From: Prochlorococcus sp. AG-402-P18
GTDB taxonomy: Bacteria; Cyanobacteriota; Cyanobacteriia; PCC-6307; Cyanobiaceae
Direction: 5' to 3'
Assembly: GCA_003216275.1 (NCBI GenBank)
Contig: QCJC01000006.1
Coordinates: 1 to 64,000, forward strand
DNA: 64,000 bases
The translations under genes and the position numbers were made by a program. The notes beneath the pieces were generated by a model. The model made no database searches. It was not told the origin of the DNA and saw only the letters and a program-made list of their open reading frames with translations. This document shows positions 58,876 through 64,000 of this stretch, in pieces (positions within the stretch are counted from its first letter, which is position 1; every line of letters starts with the position of its first letter).

Positions 58876-59091
58876 ATGACAACCAAGAAGAAAATTAAAG
58901 ACTTCAGCAATTTAGATAAATATCCAGATTTAAAAAAAGCGCTTATACCAAGTATTAAGACTCTACCCCTTGGATCAATGAACACCAAAGTAATCATTAA
59001 CGAAGGTCAGGTTGTTGAAAGAGTGTATCAAACACCCAAGGGCGAAATCATATCTCTTTTCCCAAATTCAATCAATGAAGAAGCTGCTTAA
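58876..59091 (+). CDS. 71-aa protein, NTKVIIN family
   Basis: Shares LPLGSMNTKVIINEGQVVER, then VYQTPKGEIISLF with 55202-55471. The N-terminus is shorter (KIKDFSNLDKYPDLKKALIP). Function unknown. Confidence 0.7.
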   Translation: MTTKKKIKDFSNLDKYPDLKKALIPSIKTLPLGSMNTKVIINEGQVVERVYQTPKGEIISLFPNSINEEAA

Positions 59092-59238
59092 ACTAGCAAT
59101 TAACTCTTGATGCCTTCATTTATTTAAAAAGTACTTAGGTAATACATCTTTTGTCAGCACAATATGAAAGCCAGGTTAAGTAAACATCCAACATTGAAAA
59201 AAATATGTAATCATTTATTTAATGTATTTATTTGATAA

Positions 59239-59631
59239 ATGTCTTCTAAAGAAGAAATCCTCTCAATCCTCGAAGCTTTTGCTTCCACAGAGAGAATGGG
59301 TTCATTCTTTGTAGACAATGCTACATCCGACTTTTTATTTATCAGACCTAGTGGAAATCCTATAGATGCAAAAGGTTTTCAAGAAATGTGGTCTTCAGGT
59401 GATCTTGTGTTAGAAAGTGCAGAAATAACACAAGTGCATAAATTTGAAGTCCTTGGTCCAGAATCGGCATTATGCGTTTTTACGCTTGGATCAAAATTTA
59501 CTTATAAAGGCACTCAAAACGATGATCTACCGACAGTTACATCCATATTTAAAAGAATCAATGAAAAATGGAAAGTTTCATGGATGCAAAGATCATCAGG
59601 GCAATCAGATATGACTTTATGGAATAAGTAA
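59239..59631 (+). CDS. NTF2/SnoaL-like (DUF4440-type) protein, 130 aa
   Basis: A cone-shaped alpha/beta fold is suggested by the helical start (SKEEILSILEAFASTERMGS), DFLFIRPSGNPIDAKGFQEM and strands ending FKRINEKWKVSWMQRSSGQ. Such proteins act as small-molecule-binding or enzymatic scaffolds; the function here is unknown. Complete and single. Confidence 0.75.
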   Translation: MSSKEEILSILEAFASTERMGSFFVDNATSDFLFIRPSGNPIDAKGFQEMWSSGDLVLESAEITQVHKFEVLGPESALCVFTLGSKFTYKGTQNDDLPTVTSIFKRINEKWKVSWMQRSSGQSDMTLWNK

Positions 59632-59954
59632 TTTCTTGTTCATTAACAAAGCGATAAAGAGTGCTTTGCCTCTTGTAGTAATTTCTTTAATATTTTTATT
59701 TTTGACTATATATTCTCTAGCTCATATCTGCTCATAGTGAAAATCGCTATGTAATTTCATTACCAACCAAAGCCTAACTAATCCTATATGCAGCTTATCT
59801 TATTTCTGATCCTTCAAGCATCTAAAGTCATTTTTTACTAAAAATTCATCTCCAACGAGGCAATCGATAGAAATAGAAGAATTAATTATGCTTACGCATT
59901 ATTTCCATAACTATAAAATATTGTCGATAAGCAAACAAGAACGAATATAGAAAC
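59632..59954. other. gene-free stretch
   Basis: About 320 AT-rich bases with no recognisable element. Confidence 0.4.
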
Positions 59955-60074
59955 ATGGCAAACAGCATTAATACTCAACTGTATTATTTACAAAGACAAA
60001 CCGTACTCGAAATCGCCAGTATGTTTTGTACAGTATTAATTCGACTATGGATGTTATACAAAAGACACGCATAG
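59955..60074 (+). CDS. 39-aa peptide, doubtful
   Basis: The ATG at 59955 opens ANSINTQLYYLQRQTVLEIA, then SMFCTVLIRLWMLYKRHA. The following bases in other frames look coding-like too, so this may be the front of a decayed gene. Confidence 0.3.
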   Translation: MANSINTQLYYLQRQTVLEIASMFCTVLIRLWMLYKRHA

Positions 60075-60221
60075 GTACGCTTTCGAGTTAGTGAAAGCTA
60101 CAAGGACTATGCCTCAAGACATAGCTGAAAAATTGCAACATATAAAACAATTGAGATTGAATTATTAAGAACATGCTTTAAGAAAAAGAGTCAATAAAAG
60201 AATCACCTAAATATCAATTGA

Positions 60222-60581
60222 TTAACTGGTAAGTTCTTTAAATTGATCTGGTATTGGAAAATCTTCTCGTATTTGTTTTACGCGTTTTTTGAACATAGTT
60301 TCGTAATTAGGATCACGGCTTTTATAGGCGTTGTAATTTTGTCCCTCATAGTCTTCTTCTTTGATTAAATCCTCTACTTGATTAATAATGTCTCTATAAA
60401 TATCTGCACCAAAAATCTGTTCTTGAGTAAGTGTGTCTTGATTTGAATCAGCATATTGAATAATGGCCTTATACGTATAAAGCCATTGTCTCCTAGCTAG
60501 TGGATCTAATGCGATAACTTCTTTAATTAAAAAGCTTAGACAAAGTCTCAACTTGACTTCTAAATGATCAGGATCACTCAC
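60222..60581 (-). CDS. 119-aa soluble protein
   Basis: A helical protein with VKLRLCLSFLIKEVIALDPL, ARRQWLYTYKAIIQYADSN and YRDIINQVEDLIKEEDYEGQ. No membrane segments. No family recognised. Confidence 0.6.
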   Translation of the reverse strand: MSDPDHLEVKLRLCLSFLIKEVIALDPLARRQWLYTYKAIIQYADSNQDTLTQEQIFGADIYRDIINQVEDLIKEEDYEGQNYNAYKSRDPNYETMFKKRVKQIREDFPIPDQFKELTS

Positions 60582-60704
60582 TAAGAATAGAGCGTATTAC
60601 ACTTTCAACATAAATCTACTGTCAACCGAGAATCAGTTTACAAGAATCAAAAAACTAAAAAGGTCAACGACAATGAAGAAAAGATCAAAGCAGTTCGGTA
60701 AATT

Positions 60705-60875
60705 TCATTTGCCAAAGAACAGCTCATCTGGACGTGGTGAGGTCATGGACTTGGAACAGAAACCAAAGTGCAAGCACTCCATTTCTTCATCATTGACTTG
60801 CTCATGCATTGGAATATTAAAAATAGACTCTCTTATGTTTTGAAGAAGATTATCAAAAGGATTTCTGGAGGCCAT
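60705..60875 (-). CDS. 56-aa soluble protein
   Basis: The ATG at 60875 opens ASRNPFDNLLQNIRESIFNI, then EQVNDEEMECLHFGFCSKSM. Two Cys. It has better composition than the antisense frame that covers it. Unknown family. Confidence 0.5.
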   Translation of the reverse strand: MASRNPFDNLLQNIRESIFNIPMHEQVNDEEMECLHFGFCSKSMTSPRPDELFFGK

Positions 60876-60945
60876 AGAAAATGTTTATAGATATCTTTAT
60901 TCATATCTACTCCTAATGTTGAAATAATGACATGAGGAAGATCAC

Positions 60946-61170
60946 TCAAGTATTAATTACTGAAATTGCAATTAGGTACTTACTTTTATCAAATGCAGTC
61001 TTTTTCCTAATTAATGGATTCTTTGGGAAAAAGAACATCAATAAACGGCCTAAGAAAAAACTTCCTAATAATACAAATCCCCACCACCCAATAATAAATA
61101 AAAAGTTACTTTCGTGAAGGTCGCGAGGATCGCTATAATTTTTAAACCAATTTACAAATAAACAGCTTAT
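60946..61170 (-). CDS. membrane protein without a clear start
   Basis: The minus-strand frame reads LHESNFLFIIGWWGFVLLGS, FFLGRLLMFFFPKNPLIRKK and ends ISVINT with a stop at 60946. It looks coding, but no ATG, GTG or TTG lies before the helix. Either a CTG start near 61170 is used or the gene is damaged. An overlapping plus-strand frame is judged a shadow. Confidence 0.4.
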   Translation of the reverse strand: MSCLFVNWFKNYSDPRDLHESNFLFIIGWWGFVLLGSFFLGRLLMFFFPKNPLIRKKTAFDKSKYLIAISVINT

Positions 61171-61266
61171 ATGTTCACTCAGTCAGGCTTTAAAATAATT
61201 GGTGGGATCATCCCAAATTTTATTGGCTTAATGGTTTTTTGTGGAGTGATTATTTATTTTGGTTAA
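61171..61266 (+). CDS. 31-aa IIGG-motif membrane peptide
   Basis: Reads FTQSGFKIIGGIIPNFIGLM, then VFCGVIIYFG and stop. After the TAA the frame continues TGKGK, matching the YFALTGKMS of the relative at 62485. The stop thus falls where the family normally has a codon, so this copy may be truncated. Confidence 0.5.
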   Translation: MFTQSGFKIIGGIIPNFIGLMVFCGVIIYFG

Positions 61267-61510
61267 ACTGGAAAGGGAAAAGTAAATGAGAGGGAAGAGT
61301 TCTTCCTCATGAATAAGAATGATCCTAAGACGAATATCTAACTATTGTCAGAAGAACCTCATGAGAAGAACTTTTAATACTTCAAGGTCTCAATGAGTAT
61401 GTAATGCTTTTAGAAATTATATTTTTTTAATGGCCTCTAACTTTATATATCGTTCATCACAATTTAGAGCTGGTACTTCTTCAAAGTGGTAGAAGACTAA
61501 TCATGCAGCA

Positions 61511-61777
61511 ATGGCACCAGGCGGTGGATGGGATGAATCAGTAGCAGTCAATAAAGAAAAAGGTTTTTACAATCATTCTGCTAATTCTGTGACTTCCTAT
61601 GGCTCTGTTTACTGTGTTTGGGGAACTAAGGAGAACATTAGGGTAGAAGAATTTCAGGAATTTATTGACGATCCAACAGAACATGGATTTGGTATAGACG
61701 CATTAATGAATACCTGCAAACCAATAGACACATCATTAATGAACGGACAAACTCCATACCCAAGAGTTTTCTCTTAA
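61511..61777 (+). CDS. 88-aa soluble protein
   Basis: Reads APGGGWDESVAVNKEKGFYN, then SYGSVYCVWGTKENIRVEEF and FIDDPTEHGFGIDALMNTCK. A ferredoxin-like small fold is possible. Two or three Cys. No family recognised. Confidence 0.6.
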   Translation: MAPGGGWDESVAVNKEKGFYNHSANSVTSYGSVYCVWGTKENIRVEEFQEFIDDPTEHGFGIDALMNTCKPIDTSLMNGQTPYPRVFS

Positions 61778-61907
61778 AACTGTCAAAACAAATAACTATA
61801 AAGGCGATTAAAATCAAGATGCTGCGCTGACTTAGGTTAGTTTTTTCTATGTGATGTCTTATTGAGCTATATCAGCTATAACGGGTTGGTATAAATATAG
61901 TTAGATT

Positions 61908-62339
61908 ATGCGTCGTTTTTTACTTCTTGCACTAACAGCGGGAATTTCTATTCCAATAGTTGCTTGTAGTCCCAAGAAGAAAACATCAATTGAACCTGTA
62001 GTAGTCAAAACTCTTATTAGTGCGTCTAAGTCGTGGAATGGAGATTCTTTCAGATATCCAAAAGGGCAAGCAGAAATGAAACTTGAAAAAATAACTGCTC
62101 AACCTGGTTTTAAAACACCCCTTCATTTGCATCCACAGCCTGGGATCATATATGTACAAAAAGGAACTCTTTTTTGTAAAACTAGTGACGGAAAATCTCT
62201 GACAGTAAAGGCTGGTGAAAGCTTCGCTGCATCCCAGAACACCGCTCATTATTGTCAAAATAATGGTACTGAAGATATGGTGGTTTTTAGCGCCTCAGCT
62301 GGTTCTAAAGGTAATAACACAACTGTCCCGATAGAATAA
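61908..62339 (+). CDS. cupin-domain lipoprotein, 143 aa
   Basis: A signal with lipobox IVAC (Cys near residue 20) is followed by a cupin: PLHLHPQPGIIYVQKGTL supplies the His-x-His metal ligands and Glu position, and AGESFAASQNTAHYCQNNG the second motif. Expected to be membrane-bound outside the cytoplasm. Metal-dependent role or ligand unknown. Followed by a strong terminator. Confidence 0.82.
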   Translation: MRRFLLLALTAGISIPIVACSPKKKTSIEPVVVKTLISASKSWNGDSFRYPKGQAEMKLEKITAQPGFKTPLHLHPQPGIIYVQKGTLFCKTSDGKSLTVKAGESFAASQNTAHYCQNNGTEDMVVFSASAGSKGNNTTVPIE

Positions 62340-62396
62340 ATAAACGTTTTTTATTTGAAATTAGAAGATTTAAAGCAAATGCTATCGGAACCAGAA

Positions 62397-62416
62397 GGGC
62401 TGACATACGTCAGCCC
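62397..62416 (+). terminator. intrinsic terminator after the cupin gene
   Basis: GGGCTGAC-ATAC-GTCAGCCC with a six-T run. Confidence 0.92.
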
Positions 62417-62484
62417 TTTTTTCATGACCAGTCGGAAAATCTAAATATCTACTCTATGGCAAAAAATCCTTTTGCCTTAGTGCT

Positions 62485-62670
62485 TTGCCATTACGAACAA
62501 ATGAACTTCTCTGGTACTTTGCGAAAGCTTTTGTTGTGATTACTTATCTTCCTATTGGAGAATCTCAGATTATTGGAGGCATTGTTCCTAATCTGATTGC
62601 TTTTAGTTTGTTTCTTGGGAAAATTGGATATTTTGCTTTGACTGGGAAAATGTCTGAGATGTTCCGCTAG
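62485..62670 (+). CDS. IIGG-motif membrane protein, up to 61 aa
   Basis: The fullest family member: ESQIIGGIVPNLIAFSLFLG, then KIGYFALTGKMSEMFR. The first 25 residues may not be translated; the conserved part starts about ITYLPIGESQ. Single membrane helix with a basic end. Function unknown. Confidence 0.5.
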   Translation: MPLRTNELLWYFAKAFVVITYLPIGESQIIGGIVPNLIAFSLFLGKIGYFALTGKMSEMFR

Positions 62671-62712
62671 AAAAACAAGAAATAATGAAAAGAATTATAA
62701 AAGTGGGAACTA

Positions 62713-62799
62713 ATGGGAATTTCAATTGCTTTTGCTCTTGTAAATATTGCAGTACTTGCAAGGTTCTTTTATCTCTCCTACCGAATGACAAGAAATTAA
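62713..62799 (+). CDS. 28-aa membrane peptide
   Basis: The ATG at 62713 opens GISIAFALVNIAVLARFFYL, then SYRMTRN. Single helix with a basic tail. Lies 42 bp after the IIGG gene. A minus-strand frame over it is a shadow. Confidence 0.45.
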   Translation: MGISIAFALVNIAVLARFFYLSYRMTRN

Positions 62800-63113
62800 A
62801 AATAAATTCTGTTTGAATCTATTGTGATTATTCTTTCTAATCATGTAATGATATAAGTTGCCTTTTTTAGGCATAGTGAACTAGGTATAAACCTTAAGGA
62901 AAGTAACATTGCCAGATCATATTAATTCGACAATCAAATTGCGACATCTAACGGAACTAGAAATGAAGTTGACATTAGAAAGGTCAATAATTTTGGAGTT
63001 TTTAATCAAATACCAAAGAGCAAATTTTTGAAATCCATAAGCTTACAAAAAATTAACAACTTAAGTATTGAGATTTGTACCACTTGTAGTGTTTAAAAAT
63101 TTAGCCTAATTTA
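62800..63113. other. gene-free stretch
   Basis: About 310 AT-rich bases without a recognisable feature. Confidence 0.4.
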
Positions 63114-63302
63114 TTATTTTTTCTCCTTCCTCTTCTCTCTGGCAAGTGCATCATTGTTTAGAGTTGTATTTATCAAGTCTTGATAGTCTCCACCTGCTGA
63201 GGCGAGACCAAACATCACAATAAAACCTAAGCTCGCAATAATCGTCACTATCCATGTGCCTGTCCCCATATTGAGGGGGATTGCAAATAATGGAGTAGGC
63301 AT
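63114..63302 (-). CDS. 62-aa membrane protein
   Basis: A hydrophobic helix (WIVTIIASLGFIVMFGLASA, about 17-36) is followed by a polar tail (GGDYQDLINTTLNNDALARE) and a Lys-rich end. Single-pass; unknown function. Confidence 0.6.
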   Translation of the reverse strand: MPTPLFAIPLNMGTGTWIVTIIASLGFIVMFGLASAGGDYQDLINTTLNNDALAREKRKEKK

Positions 63303-63599
63303 TAGAAATATGTTAATAAAAATATCTTAGACATTTATATATAGCTTTTCATATTTATTCGTCTTGGCAATGCTCTTGGCTTACAGATCAAGAGTTCCCC
63401 AGGTATAAATCTTTCATAATTATTTCATATAGTTCTTTTAAACAGGCATTATTCCGACGTATCAACCTTGTTTTAAAAACAGTGATTTTTATTAAATGTT
63501 GTCTGAATGGTCTTCATCTTATAACTGCATAATTGTTTCAAAGTCATACCAGAAGTAGATAGCCCATCCTAAAAATGATGTATTAATATTGCTGTTGAT

Positions 63600-63740
63600 T
63601 CTGCTGGTTGAGATCAGACAATCACTGGAACGAATCAAACAAGTGAATCCGTAGTTAATAACAGCAGCAAAGAAACCCATCATCGTGAGAAGGCCATTCA
63701 TTAGCTCTACTGTTTTTCAATAGCCAGTTTCTTTATTCAT
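63600..63740 (-). pseudogene. decayed hli gene (39-aa type)
   Basis: From the ATG at 63740 the frame reads MNKETGY, then TGA where the intact relative (7382-7501) has a Trp codon, then KTVELMNGLLTMMGFFAAVI and NYGFTCLIRSSD. The Trp-to-stop change, Arg-to-Leu in the pigment motif and a lost PGFI ending mark it as dead. The ATG overlaps the preceding stop by one base, as in the intact operon. Confidence 0.8.
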
Positions 63741-63950
63741 TAAACAAAAGCTGGAATGATTTGACCAGTTGAGAAGCAGGAAACTAGAAAACTAAAAATT
63801 CCATCATCTCCCAAGGCCATTTGCCTTTTTTGCTTCTTCTGGGTAACTGGTTAATCCTCGACAAGCTGAGGTTGTGTTTCACGGCCAAAGATGTTTGCTT
63901 GCCATCCTCACTGATTACCTGAGATGAGGTTTAACTTGTCATTACTAGAT
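63740..63950 (-). pseudogene. decayed hli gene (long-extension type)
   Basis: Minus-strand pieces in different frames match the 66-residue Hli at 7933-8133: QVISEDGKQ, NIFGRETQPQLVED, YPEEAKKANG and TGQIIPAFV. An early TAA (fourth codon), several indels and internal stops destroy the frame. Together with its neighbour it is a decayed copy of the hli operon. Confidence 0.8.
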
Positions 63951-64000
63951 TTGCGATGAGGTGAAATAATGTAAAGTATGAATTTTCAAAGGGAAAGAAA

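Noticed and set aside
60932-61117. 61-codon plus-strand basic frame
   Set aside because: The minus-strand reading is a more coherent membrane protein; the plus frame is Lys/Asn-rich as expected for antisense AT-rich DNA.

Overview
This AT-rich window (roughly one third G+C by eye) looks like a chromosome segment of Prochlorococcus, most likely a low-light-adapted lineage. This is inferred from gene families, not from a search. The signs are many high-light-inducible (hli) genes in tight operons, a PstS/PhoB/porin phosphate block joined to an arsR-gap-arsJ arsenate block, a Trp-rich TIGR02450-type protein, a cyanobacterial AbrB, a CrtH-like carotenoid enzyme, a PTOX remnant, and dozens of 30-90 residue proteins. 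I saw no rRNA, convincing tRNA, CRISPR array, integrase or transposase.

Layout. 0-7 kb: a partial DUF2130-type gene, a DCC thiol protein, AbrB, a stand-alone NAD-ligase-like adenylation-domain protein and a tandem pair of small paralogs. 7.4-8.25 kb: a six-gene minus-strand hli operon with 1-nt start/stop overlaps. 8.5-13 kb: a DUF938 methyltransferase, a second and degenerate ligase-like paralog, an MTH1187-family protein and small membrane proteins. 13.1-13.8 kb and 25.7-26.3 kb: two visually identical 659-bp direct repeats bracketing a 12.5-kb segment. Inside the bracket lie gene remnants, a PTOX pseudogene, a putative RNA unit, two more hli genes, arsR/gap/arsJ, pstS, a truncated porin, a broken phoR and intact phoB. 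26-34 kb: small secreted and membrane proteins, a LOG-family protein, MAPEG and a histone-like protein. A second putative RNA unit, inverted relative to the first, lies at 34.2-34.5 kb. 34.7-44.4 kb: a Cas4-like nuclease beside an SRAP protein, an AEC transporter, a run of very small genes, a rhomboid and a second histone-like protein. 45-51 kb: fibrillin, CrtH-like, CIA30 and GH57 proteins. 51-64 kb: DUF1499, nitroreductase, purT, cupin, many small proteins and a decayed hli pair at the right edge.

How the genes fit together. The central block handles phosphate and its toxic mimic arsenate. PstS binds phosphate, while Gap and ArsJ are expected to convert arsenate to an organoarsenical and export it under ArsR control. 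PhoB is intact, but phoR has a nonsense codon and lacks its ATPase domain, and the neighbouring porin is only 53 codons long, which fits one deletion joining their 3' halves. A perfect palindrome with the same half-sites as the arsR-gap operator lies beside phoB.

Much of the rest is stress-type accessory DNA built from short paralogous families that recur across the window: acidic DDDD/GGGM membrane peptides, secreted peptides ending near an FPF motif, IIGG membrane peptides, APKHIC/EGSSW proteins, histone-like proteins and ligase-like proteins. The strongest candidates for undescribed biology are the two ligase-like proteins, the inverted pair of RNA-like loci, and the perfect repeat with a strong hairpin and terminator.
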